Positions 41,045 through 49,374 of a DNA stretch of 64,000 bases are shown in pieces. The stretch's first letter is position 1, and each line of letters opens with the position of its first letter. The stretch is taken from positions 682,001 to 746,000 of the forward strand of contig OZ037911.1 in assembly GCA_964035575.1 (NCBI GenBank), given 5' to 3'. The DNA is from Rhynchopus sp. YZ270_cl-10. Lineage: Eukaryota; Euglenozoa; Diplonemea; Diplonemida; Diplonemidae. The notes beneath the pieces were generated by a model that was not told the DNA's origin, did not search any database, and saw nothing but the letters and a program-made list of their open reading frames with translations. The translations under genes and the position numbers were made by a program.

Positions 41045-42896
41045 CGCACGAACACGACGCGTTGAAAAGCGACGCTTTTAGACGCACAAACACGACGCGT
41101 TGAAAAGCGACGCTTTTAGACGCACGAACACGGCGCGTTGAAAAGCGACGCTTTTAGACACACAAACAGGACGCGTTGAAAAGCGACGCTTTTAGACACA
41201 CAAACACGACGCGTTGAAAAGCGACGCTTTTAGACGCACAAACACGACGCGTTGAAAAGCGACGCTTTCAGACGCACGAACACGACGCGTTGAAAAGCGA
41301 CGCTTTTAGACACACAAACACGACGCGTTGAAAAGCGACGCTTTTAGACGCACAAACAGGACACGTTGAAAAGCGACGCTTTTAGACGCACAAACACGAC
41401 GCGTTGAAAAGCGACGCTTTTAGACGCACAAACACGACGCGTTGAAAAGCGACGCTTTCAGACGCACGAACACGACGCGTTGAAAAGCGACGCTTTTAGA
41501 CGCACAAACAGGACGCGTTGAAAAGCGACGCTTTTAGACACACGAACACGACGCGTTGAAAAGCGACGCTTTTATACGCACAAACAGGACACGTTGAAAA
41601 GCGACGCTTTTAGACGCACAAACAGGACACGTTGAAAAGCGACGCTTTTAGACGCACAAACACGACGCGTTGAAAAGCGACGCTTTTAGACACACAAACA
41701 CGACGCGTTGAAAAGCGACGCTTTTAGACACACAAACACGACGCGTTGCAAAGCGACGCTTTTAGACGCACAAACACGGCGCGTTGAAAAGCGACGCTTT
41801 TAGACGCACAAACACGACGCGTGGCAAAGCGACGCTTTTGGACGCACAAACACGACGCGTTGAAAAGCGACGCTTTTAGACGCACAAACGCGACGCGTTG
41901 CAAAGCGACGCTTTTAGACGCACAAACACGACGCGTTGAAAAGCGACGCTTTTAGACGCACAAACACGACGCGTTGAAAAGCGACGCTTTTAGACGCACG
42001 AACACGACGCGTTGAAAAGCGACGCTTTTAGACGCACGAACACGACGCGTTGAAAAGCGACGCTTTTAGACGCACAAACACGACGCGTTGAAAAGCGACG
42101 CTTTTAGACGCACAAACACGACACGTTGAAAAGCGACGCTTTTAGACGAACAAACACGACGCGTTGAAAAGCGACGCTTTTAGACGCACAAACACGACGC
42201 GTTGCAAAGCGACGCTTTTAGACGCACAAACACGACGCGTTGCAAAGCGACGCTTTTAGACGCACGAACAGGACGCGTTGAAAAGCGACGCTTTTAGACG
42301 CACAAACAGGACACGTTGAAAAGCGACGCTTTTAGACACACAAACACGACGCGTTGAAAAGCGACGCTTTTAGACGCACAAACACGACGCGTGGCAAAGC
42401 GACGCTTTTAGACGAACAAACACGACGCGTTGCAAAGCGACGCTTTTAGACGCACAAACACGACGCGTTGCAAAGCGACGCTTTTAGACGCACAAACACG
42501 ACGCGTTGCAAAGCGACGCTTTTGGACGCACGAACACGGCGCGTTGCAAAGCGACGCTTTTAGACGCACAAACACGGCGCGTTGAAAAGCGACGCTTTTA
42601 GACACACAAACACGACGCGTTGAAAAGCGACGCTTTTAGACACACAAACACGACGCGTTGCAAAGCGACGCTTTTAGACACACGAACACGACGCGTTGCA
42701 AAGCGACGCTTTTGGACGCACGAACACGGCGCGTTGCAAAGCGACGCTTTTAGACACACGAACACGACGCGTTGCAAAGCGACGCTTTTGGACGCACGAA
42801 CACGGCGCGTTGCAAAGCGACGCTTTTAGACGCACAAACACGACGCGTTGAAAAGCGACGCTTTTAGACGCATGAACACGACGCGTTGAAAAGCGA
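41045..42896. repeat. 38-bp satellite array, right-hand block
   Basis: The same 38-bp satellite continues after the inserted element. A partial unit (41045-41075) is followed by 47 complete units from 41076, and a last unit starts at 42862 and stops matching after 42896. The register is again exact. Units here are more diverged than in the main block: TTTTGGAC, TTTCAGAC, TTTATACG, CATGAACAC and ACACGAAC occur here and are rare or absent to the left. That is expected at an array edge, where homogenisation is weaker. Because some units read TTTTGGAC, which loses the TAG, accidental open frames of about 65-69 codons appear at 42408-42829. Confidence 0.98.
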
Positions 42897-43043
42897 ATAC
42901 GTTACACATTGTTGCGTATATATCAACAACCCAAACAAGTGAAAGTACAAAGAAGAGAAGAAGATATGAAAGGAAAAGTGATCAAGAGAAAACGAAGAGA
43001 TTTTTTGAAAGGGACAAGGTCATTTTTGGATCCACCTGTAAAC
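42897..43043. other. Spacer between satellite and fold-back element
   Basis: Non-repetitive AT-rich sequence following the last satellite unit. The only thing of note is GTAAAC at 43038-43043, the left copy of the duplication that flanks the next element. I see no gene. Confidence 0.6.
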
Positions 43044-43092
43044 CATACAATGCAACGAGGCCGAGTCGGCCTCGCCAAGGCCTGAAAATAAA

Positions 43093-43160
43093 TACTCAGG
43101 CGTGCCTGAGGCGTACTCGGGATTAGTTACGTTTAAGTACGCCTCAGGCACGCCTGAGTA
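43093..43160. repeat. 25-bp-arm hairpin, left end of fold-back element
   Basis: The inverted arms 43093-43117 and 43136-43160 are perfectly complementary (25 bp) around an 18-base loop containing GATTAGTTACG. They are rich in the nested palindromic motif CAGGCGTGCCTG / CAGGCACGCCTG. The structure is part of the element's subterminal region. Confidence 0.9.
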
Positions 43161-43993
43161 TATTTATATTTCTTACCAGCATTTTGGTCATGAACAAAAA
43201 AGTATTTACCCCCAAATTTTGTGGTTTTCGATTCAGAGGTAGCAAAATCTTTCAAATGCGGGGTCGCGCGATGAAAAATGTGCGTCTGGGCCTAGCGAGT
43301 CGAAAAAATGAAAAGGGTTCGCTAAGCTTTGGTGCTGATGATATATATTTTGGTGGTACCTTCGGGTATTTCATTGATTCAAGAATCATTGGAAACAAAT
43401 TTCGGGGGTGCTTTTCGACTGGGTCCCTTCGGGGCCCAACTTGATGCAAGACGGAAGAGGCTCATAAAAGGCTGGACCTCTAACACTAGAGAGATCCCAT
43501 CGAGATCCCAGAATTTTACACAGGCCTCCTTGATCCACAGACCACAGCTCTATTTTTAGTACAACTATGGGGTGACCAAAGGACTTTTTTACACATACCC
43601 GAGGTATGACTCATCTTCTGCGAAGCCTCTTTTTAGGAGGCAGTTTACTGTAAGCAATAACCATGATATTTTTCACTAAATATCTTGCGACCCCGCAATT
43701 TTCTCAGCAGGACACCGAAAGTTGATTTCAGCACATTTCAGGGGGCGGAGGAAATACATGGCATGCCTTAGAAACGTGGTGACCTGTGCATAATAATTTT
43801 ATATATCAGCAGAAATATGAAACCGGGTATACTTCCCCTGATTTTTGGTACAAACTTAAAGTCACGCATTTTTTGCTAAAAAAATTGTCCGACCCCGGAA
43901 TTTTTTCAGATCGCTCCGGAAATGCATCAGAGGCCCTTTTTGCGGGGGAAAAATACACACCAGGCGCCTGAAACGCAAGTATGCGTCGATATA

Positions 43994-44098
43994 TACTCAG
44001 GCGTGCCTGAGGCGTACTTAAACGTAACTAATCCCGAGTACGCCTCAGGCACGCCTCAGTGACGCCTCAGGCACGCCTCAGATATATTTTCCAGACAT
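43994..44098. repeat. Inverted hairpin and GAGGCGT repeats, right end
   Basis: 43994-44018 repeats the left hairpin arm, and the loop 44019-44036 is the reverse complement of the left loop, so the whole hairpin is inverted relative to the left end. The second arm (from 44037) matches for about 20 bases and then runs into a further ACGCCTCAGGCACGCCTCAG copy ending near 44081. This makes the right subterminal arm longer than the left. Confidence 0.85.
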
Positions 44099-44207
44099 GA
44101 GTATTTTCAGGCGTACCCGGCCTCGTTGCATTGTATGGTAAACGTTTTGGTAAAATGTTGTCGATTATTTCCCAGTTCTGTGCCGAGAAGATTATTTAAG
44201 CTGTGGT

Positions 44208-44402
44208 ATGGGGAGCTGTTTTGTGTGCTTTTGCATTCGCAAGGGAACGAAGGTGTTTTGCTCCAGTGCTTCAGTATTTCCGCGTGATGGAATCACGTTG
44301 TCACCCCCACCATGGCCGATGTGGAAACAATTGATCATAATTGTCACTCTGTTGGCGGTGTTGGTGATATGCGGTAGAAGGTTCATTTGTGCAAAGGGTT
44401 GA
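44208..44402 (+). CDS. Possible small acylated membrane protein (64 aa)
   Basis: An ATG-started 64-codon frame just outside the fold-back element. The protein begins MGSCFVCFC, a glycine-2 and multi-cysteine start of the kind used for N-myristoylation plus palmitoylation. It has a hydrophobic segment at about residues 43-56 (QLIIIVTLLAVLVI) and ends in a short basic tail. I recognise no family. It could be a genuine small membrane protein, a first exon, or chance in the 5' region of the LRR gene that starts 287 bp after its stop. Codon content does not clearly separate these. Confidence 0.3.
   Translation: MGSCFVCFCIRKGTKVFCSSASVFPRDGITLSPPPWPMWKQLIIIVTLLAVLVICGRRFICAKG
44283..44297. promoter_or_regulatory. 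15-bp palindrome upstream of the LRR gene
   Basis: CGTGAT-GGA-ATCACG: perfect 6-bp arms around a 3-bp centre, about 390 bp before the LRR start codon. It could be a binding site for a dimeric factor. It overlaps the small open frame at 44208-44402, and no second copy was seen, so support is thin. Confidence 0.25.
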
Positions 44403-44688
44403 CGTCCCTCTATTGCCGTAACTTCGCAGTGCCAAACGTATTGATCGCTGCTTCCTTTCGCACTGCTCGACTACATTTGGATACAACAGCCTCTCGTGGT
44501 CACACCGCTGACGCACCCTGGAAGCGAACAACAATCTTAGTTTTTCTCCTCCCACTTTGCAGTATTTTGAGCAAACAGAGAGTAAAGAGTCTCTCGAGCA
44601 TGTCATCCCCCCATTTTGTTGTGTCTTGCCTCCCTCCTCCTCCTCCTCAACACTTACCCAACAACAGAGCAACACGTCACTCGAAACA

Positions 44689-46224
44689 ATGGAACTGTGT
44701 GTGCAGGGATATGATGATACCAAATACGTGATTGAGGTGGGTGAGAACGACACAACGGAGACGATGCGGCTGAAGGTAGCGTCTGCCACAGGGTTGTGCG
44801 AAGACAGCTTCCGTATGAGCTTCGGAGGGAAGGAAGAAGGAGAGGACATCAGAGAACTGAGTGCTGGAGACACAGTCGTGTTGAGGAAGTCGACGAAGTA
44901 CCATTTTGTTGAGACACTTCGTGCCTTGGGTGAGACAGACATTTCCGAAGCGAGGTTGGCGACTGTGCAGGATCCTGAGGTGGCTTCTCTGCTTCTTCAG
45001 GCGGAGGTTGCGACTGTTATTCCGAACTGGTTCTTGTCGCAAGCATCGTTTACGAGACTTGATCTCTCTGCTGTGTCTGGTGTGACACGAATTGAGCACC
45101 ACTTCCTCTACAGTTGTAGGTCGGTGGAAACCGTTGACTTATCGGGATTGTGCAACGTTACGCACATTGGACATCACTGTCTCTCTTACTGCACATCGTT
45201 GACAAGCCTTGACGTGTCAGGGTTCACTGGTGTGACGGTGATAGGGAAGTCGTTCCTCCACGCAAGTGGCGTCACAGAGCTTGACTTATCGGAGATGACG
45301 AGTGCGACGAAGGTTGGTGCAGATTTTCTTGCCTACTGCCGGTCGTTGGAAAAGATTGACATCTCAGGATGGCGCAGAATCACGCACATTGAGGACGGCT
45401 TCCTCCAGAACTGCAGCTCGTTGACAACCATTGATTTGTCAGCTTTTGGCAGTGTCAAGAAGATCGGCTCCGAGCTTCTCCGCCACTGCTCGTCGTTGAC
45501 CACCATCAGCTTTTCAGGGATGACGAATGTGACGGAAATTGGGATCGAATTTTGTAGGGGCTGCACCTCGTTGGAAACGATTGACTTGACAGCACTGCAC
45601 AAAGTTGTGAAGGTGGGTAACGGCTTTCTTTGGGGCTGCACCTCGCTGAGAAGGATTAACTTCTCAGCTTTTGGCAATGTCGCAGCCATTGGGTCAGGGT
45701 TTCTTCTCGGGTGCACATCATTGAAAACAGTTGATTTATCAGTGTTGCGCAGCATCACGCTCATTGAGAACTGGATGCAAGGGTGTTCCGCGTTGACAAG
45801 AGCAGACTTCTCAGGACTGAGCAATGTTACGCTGATTGATCGTGGTTTCCTGCGAGAGTGCACATCCTTGACCACGCTGGACATGTCAGGTTTTGGCAGG
45901 GACACAGAGATCCGGCACGACTTCCTGCTCAACTGCAACGCACTCACAACAGTCGTCTTGCCAGGCAACATCGGCATTGACGAGATGTTGTCTCTCCCGA
46001 ATGGAGACCCTATAATGAGCACCTACAAGGAGGCCTTCTATGTACGTGTGCGTGAGATTTACGCAAGGTTTACGGAACAGTTCGAAGATGTGCGGATAGA
46101 AGCTTTTGAGGCAGTACGAACAGACGTGTCTGGAAGTGCAAGACAATGTATTGCATTGAAAGCAGGACACGAGAGAAAAGGGATTGATGCAAGCACAAGA
46201 GGGAAAAAAGGGGAACAAAAATGA
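44689..46224 (+). CDS. Ubiquitin-like domain plus LRR protein (511 aa)
   Basis: The N-terminus (residues 1-65) reads as a ubiquitin-like fold: MELCVQGYDD, then VGENDTTETMRLKVASATGL, then MSFGGKEEGEDIRELSAGDT and VVLRK, following the order of strands and helix in ubiquitin. A helical linker (about 70-110) leads to about 13 leucine-rich repeats of 23-25 residues (about 113-425) with the pattern FLxxCxSLxxLDLSGFxxVxxIG, of the BspA/LRR_5-like kind. A helical, charged tail rich in K, R and E follows. The start at 44689 is chosen because the ubiquitin-like domain begins there; the frame stays open 44 codons upstream, but that part is low-complexity Ser/Pro and includes a CT-rich tract. It is probably an intracellular protein-binding adaptor, possibly in ubiquitin signalling; there is no C-terminal GG for conjugation. 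Domain calls are strong, the role is inferred. Confidence 0.88.
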   Translation: MELCVQGYDDTKYVIEVGENDTTETMRLKVASATGLCEDSFRMSFGGKEEGEDIRELSAGDTVVLRKSTKYHFVETLRALGETDISEARLATVQDPEVASLLLQAEVATVIPNWFLSQASFTRLDLSAVSGVTRIEHHFLYSCRSVETVDLSGLCNVTHIGHHCLSYCTSLTSLDVSGFTGVTVIGKSFLHASGVTELDLSEMTSATKVGADFLAYCRSLEKIDISGWRRITHIEDGFLQNCSSLTTIDLSAFGSVKKIGSELLRHCSSLTTISFSGMTNVTEIGIEFCRGCTSLETIDLTALHKVVKVGNGFLWGCTSLRRINFSAFGNVAAIGSGFLLGCTSLKTVDLSVLRSITLIENWMQGCSALTRADFSGLSNVTLIDRGFLRECTSLTTLDMSGFGRDTEIRHDFLLNCNALTTVVLPGNIGIDEMLSLPNGDPIMSTYKEAFYVRVREIYARFTEQFEDVRIEAFEAVRTDVSGSARQCIALKAGHERKGIDASTRGKKGEQK

Positions 46225-46425
46225 CAAAAAGACGAGGACAAGCAGGATCAGCACAAACAGGAGGACTTGGAGGGTTTGGCGCAGGACAAACAGAGAGGAC
46301 GAAAAGGAGGAGGCTTGGTGCGGGGCAAACAGGTGATTTGCCAACAAGAGCGTTTGGAGGGTTTGGGCAGGACAAACAGGAGAGGGAAGGCAGGAATATT
46401 TGGAGGGTTTGGTGACTTGTAATGC
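46225..46425. repeat. G-rich degenerate repeats after the LRR gene
   Basis: Three exact copies of TTGGAGGGTTTGG at 46267, 46354 and 46400; the first two are followed within a base or two by GCAGGACAAACAG. An accidental-looking 64-codon frame (46221-46415), overlapping the LRR stop, reads Gly/Gln/Arg repeats. It is best taken as a 3' untranslated mini-repeat. Confidence 0.5.
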
Positions 46426-46521
46426 TATCAAGAACAAACTGCGACCACTGTCTTACCCTCCTCAATGCATGGTAAAAGATGTCTTTGACAACACAACACA
46501 TCTCCCCCTATGTGGGTAGAG

Positions 46522-46593
46522 CGCATGCGTGTAAGTAACAAATCGGGTGTGATCGCACACGAAAGTGAGTGTGAATGCGGGTGTACACACCCG
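46522..46593. promoter_or_regulatory. Palindrome cluster upstream of the CDGSH gene
   Basis: Three palindromes in 72 bp, 140-215 bp before the CDGSH-reductase start: CGCATGCG (46522-46529), GTGTGATCGCACAC (46547-46560) and CGGGTGTACACACCCG (46578-46593). The last two share the half-site CGGGTGT, also present inverted as ACACCCG, giving three half-sites. This looks like an operator or enhancer for a dimeric DNA-binding protein; the regulator is unknown. Confidence 0.45.
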
Positions 46594-46735
46594 AATAGGG
46601 ATGTCTTTTTGCCATAAACGTTTCAAATTCACGGGAAATGCCCAAACCTCCCCATCCACCTCCCACGCCCCTCCGCCCCCCAATCCATCAAACATACCTT
46701 TCACAGAGTACTATACACAAAAAGAACACTAAACA

Positions 46736-48643
46736 ATGGGTATACCCGAGATCCTGGGGGAGGAATATGCGCACCAGCATAACATGCAAGAGGTGTGCGA
46801 GGCGTGCGTCGGTGTGGCGGCTGAGAAGCGCCCAGCGGATGTGAAGGCGTTCTTTGCAGACTACTTCAGTGGGGCACAAACCGCACCCAAGGGGGGACTC
46901 TCAGAAGCGGACACGGCGTGGCTTGAGGCAAACAAGGTGCGTGAAAAGCTCAGTGATGCCTGCGTTTCCCTGAGACAGGCCCTCCCCAACGAGCCTCTCG
47001 CATGGCTTGCGAACCACTTCAAGCAGACCAACACCGTGCCGGCACCACCACGTGGCCCGTACAGCGTTGACCTCGAGGCTGGCAGGTCGTATTTTCTATG
47101 CACCTGTGGACAGAGCAAGAAGCAGCCCTTCTGCGACGGTGCACACAACGCTGTCAACCAGGAACACGGCACCTCCTTCCGCCCGAGGCAGCTCAAGGCA
47201 GAGAAGACGGAGACGATTTCTGTCTGCGGATGCCCAGAGTCCCGCGAAACGGGTAGCTGTGGATGCACTGATGACAAGGGGCCCATGCTCGTCCCTGATA
47301 TTGAGGACGTACCGCCGAAGTGTGCACAGTGCAAACCCTACGTCGAGGCAGTACAGTCGGGCAAGAAGTACATGTACTGTGCCTGTGGGCACACGGATAA
47401 CCAGCCCTACTGCGACGGCACCCACAGGGCAGTCAACAAGCGCGACGGAACCTCCTTTGCCCCCAAGGCCTACACTGCTCCGGAGACAGGCAGAACCGCC
47501 TTCTGTGGCTGCCGCCGCACAAAGGCACCCGAAGGCATTAAGTGCGACGGCACCCACAGGTCGCTCGACGCAGACGGCATCAAGAACGCACCCACCCCCA
47601 CTCCCGAAGCCCCCGCTGCGGGACCCTCCGACGCAACCAAGTTCGAAGCGCGTGTTGCCTGCCGTGGCCCGATCTATGAAGACGTTGAAGTCGGCAAGAC
47701 CTACTATTACTGCACCTGCGGGTACAGCCGCAACCAACCCTACTGCGATGGTTCGCACAGAGCTATCAACGAGGAGCACGGAACAAACTTCAAGCCGACC
47801 CCGTACACACCCGAGTTCACAACGACGGTCTCGTTCTGTGGTTGCAGGAAGTCGCTTGAGGGCGCAATATGCGATGGCTCGCATCTGGACTTGCCTGCAG
47901 AGGTGGGCGGAAGAGACATTGTTGCCTACGACTTCGTGCCACACAAGGTCATTGAAACCACTTCCTACAACCACGACTCGCAGGTCATCAAGCTGAAGAG
48001 CGATACCCCAGGCGAGCCTCTCGAGACCTCATACCACTTCTCTGTCCGCATTGACGGGAAGGTCAGACCCTACACACCAATTACCTACGACGCTGCGAAG
48101 GGAGAGGTCAGCCTTGTGATCAAGAAGGTGGATGGGGGTGCTGTCTCCCCGGCGATGGTTGGCATGAAGGTCGGCGACGTGGTGGAGATGAAGGGGCCTG
48201 CCCCGGGGGAGTACCACTGGCAGAAGGGTGTGCACAAATCGCTTCTGCTCTTGGGGGGTGGGTCGGGGTTGACACCAGTGTTCCAGGTCCTGCAGCAGGT
48301 GTGTCTTGACCTGGCAGATGAAGCGGTGCCGTCGACGGTTGTCCATTTGGTGTTTTCGAACAAGACTGTGGCTGACATTCTCCTTCGTGAGGAGATTGAG
48401 GCCTGGGCGAAGAAGTACCCCGCCATTGTCAAGACTGCCGTCCTATGCGTCACCCGTGACAGCGACGTCCCTGCCCCTCTCCACAAGGGAAGAATGGATG
48501 CTGACCTCATAAGCACATTCATCTCCCCCGAGGCTGTTCCTACCTCCCATGTTCTCATCTGCGGCACTCCTGAATACAACAAAGCAAGCGCCGCGATTTG
48601 CACAAAGCTTGGATACGAGAACCAGCAAATCACCGTGTGTTAG
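46736..48643 (+). CDS. Docking-domain / triple CDGSH pair / cytochrome-b5-reductase-like fusion (635 aa)
   Basis: Residues about 1-46 and 60-97 are two RIIa/DPY-30-type helical dimerisation-docking motifs (KRPADVKAFFADYF and PNEPLAWLANHF). Then come three CDGSH [2Fe-2S] modules of the form CxCG...QPxCDGxH: CTCGQSKKQPFCDGAH near residue 121, CACGHTDNQPYCDGTH near 214 and CTCGYSRNQPYCDGSH near 325. Each is followed by a shorter degenerate partner starting CGC; the first partner lacks the CDGxH end. Residues about 400-635 form an FAD/NAD(P)H reductase module: RPYTPIT (about 444) for flavin, GGGSGLTP (about 509) for the nucleotide, CGTPEY (about 609) near the end. The likely role is NAD(P)H electron transfer through FAD to several iron-sulphur clusters within one chain, held on an AKAP-like or axonemal scaffold. 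No signal peptide or membrane segment is visible, so cytosolic or cytoskeletal is inferred. The start ATG is preceded by AAACA and fits the first docking motif. Confidence 0.92.
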   Translation: MGIPEILGEEYAHQHNMQEVCEACVGVAAEKRPADVKAFFADYFSGAQTAPKGGLSEADTAWLEANKVREKLSDACVSLRQALPNEPLAWLANHFKQTNTVPAPPRGPYSVDLEAGRSYFLCTCGQSKKQPFCDGAHNAVNQEHGTSFRPRQLKAEKTETISVCGCPESRETGSCGCTDDKGPMLVPDIEDVPPKCAQCKPYVEAVQSGKKYMYCACGHTDNQPYCDGTHRAVNKRDGTSFAPKAYTAPETGRTAFCGCRRTKAPEGIKCDGTHRSLDADGIKNAPTPTPEAPAAGPSDATKFEARVACRGPIYEDVEVGKTYYYCTCGYSRNQPYCDGSHRAINEEHGTNFKPTPYTPEFTTTVSFCGCRKSLEGAICDGSHLDLPAEVGGRDIVAYDFVPHKVIETTSYNHDSQVIKLKSDTPGEPLETSYHFSVRIDGKVRPYTPITYDAAKGEVSLVIKKVDGGAVSPAMVGMKVGDVVEMKGPAPGEYHWQKGVHKSLLLLGGGSGLTPVFQVLQQVCLDLADEAVPSTVVHLVFSNKTVADILLREEIEAWAKKYPAIVKTAVLCVTRDSDVPAPLHKGRMDADLISTFISPEAVPTSHVLICGTPEYNKASAAICTKLGYENQQITVC

Positions 48644-49261
48644 AGACTTCAACCGTTCGAAATTCTTGGAAATAAAAAAAAGGGTAACAATGTTGATGAA
48701 AAAGTGTTTTTCAGTGTGTTTATTTGCAGTCTAGTTTAGAGTAGACATCGTCTGAACAGAGTTTAACCCATTTTGTTACTGGTCCCACTTCATGGTGATC
48801 CAGTCACAAGAGGGGGCTTTGTATTTCATTTTAAATTCGTTTGTTTGTAGAAGATGGAGCAAAAAAAAAAGCAAATGATTCAAAATGCCCCACTCTCTCC
48901 TTCTCTGCTCTCTGGTCACAATTATCGTTTAGCTGTGCTCCTCTTCCTTCCCCAGGCCCCCCCTCTTGTTGACGAGATTTTGGTTTGAGAATTTCTGTTC
49001 TGGGAAGTATTGCTTGCCCGGAGCAGGGGTATCATTCTCGCTTCTCTCTGTTTTCATACCCCAATTTCCCCCTTTTCCCCCCATTTTTAAAAAAAGCGTA
49101 AGTCAGAAGTCAGTCCGAAGAACAAATTATCTTCAGTAACAAGACGGAAAACAGTGTGTTAATTTTCCAGTCTAAACTTCATGTATTTTTTTGCTTTCTT
49201 TTTATTGTTGAATTGGCTCTAATGAGTGCGGTTCAATGATTGCTTTCCCCCCCCATTTTAA

Positions 49262-49297
49262 AAGGTGACTAAACACGCGAAGCTGAGGTCCATCTTA
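49262..49297 (+). repeat. Dispersed 36-bp motif, copy 1
   Basis: AAGGTGACTAAACACGCGAA followed by a GGTC-CATCTTA tail. It belongs to a four-copy family with the copies at 49339, 62823 and 63407. It is not explained by any gene. Confidence 0.55.
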
Positions 49298-49338
49298 TCA
49301 AATTTTGCCTCACTTTTTTTTTATTTTTTTTAAAAGGC

Positions 49339-49374
49339 AAGGTGACTATGCACGAGAGGTTTAGGGTCAACTTA
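49339..49374 (+). repeat. Dispersed 36-bp motif, copy 2
   Basis: AAGGTGACTATGCACGAGAG followed by GTCAACTTA. It lies 77 bp after copy 1, also behind a T-rich run. Confidence 0.55.

Larger units (their letters stand above)
43044..44137. mobile_element. 1.1-kb fold-back TIR element
   Basis: A 1,094-bp element with perfect 20-bp terminal inverted repeats (CATACAATGCAACGAGGCCG at 43044-43063, its complement at 44118-44137), flanked by a 6-bp direct repeat GTAAAC (43038-43043 and 44138-44143). Each end also holds a large hairpin built on GCGTGCCTGAGGCGTACT; the right hairpin is the inverted copy of the left, and the right arm has one extra GAGGCGTGCCTGAGGCGT-type repeat. The interior (43190-43960) holds degenerate repeats about 185-200 bp apart, marked by GACCCCGGAATTTT-like boxes at 43504, 43689 and 43891. 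Short open frames inside (at most 86 codons) look accidental. It is non-autonomous. Intact ends and duplication suggest a fairly recent insertion; the family is not recognised. Confidence 0.92.

Noticed and set aside
42408-42829. Open frames of 65-69 codons in the satellite edge
   Set aside because: They exist only because some units read TTTTGGAC instead of TTTTAGAC and lose the in-frame stop; the proteins simply repeat the unit.
1-42896. Regular 38-bp direct repeats as a CRISPR array
   Set aside because: Repeats are contiguous with no unique spacers, and the surrounding genes are eukaryotic.
44301-44942. 213-codon minus frame across the start of the LRR gene
   Set aside because: Shadow of the LRR gene and its Ser-rich upstream stretch; no domain pattern.
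47007-47996. Long frames of 329 (+) and 292 (-) codons overlapping the CDGSH gene
   Set aside because: Out-of-frame shadows of a GC-rich coding sequence whose true frame has clear domains.
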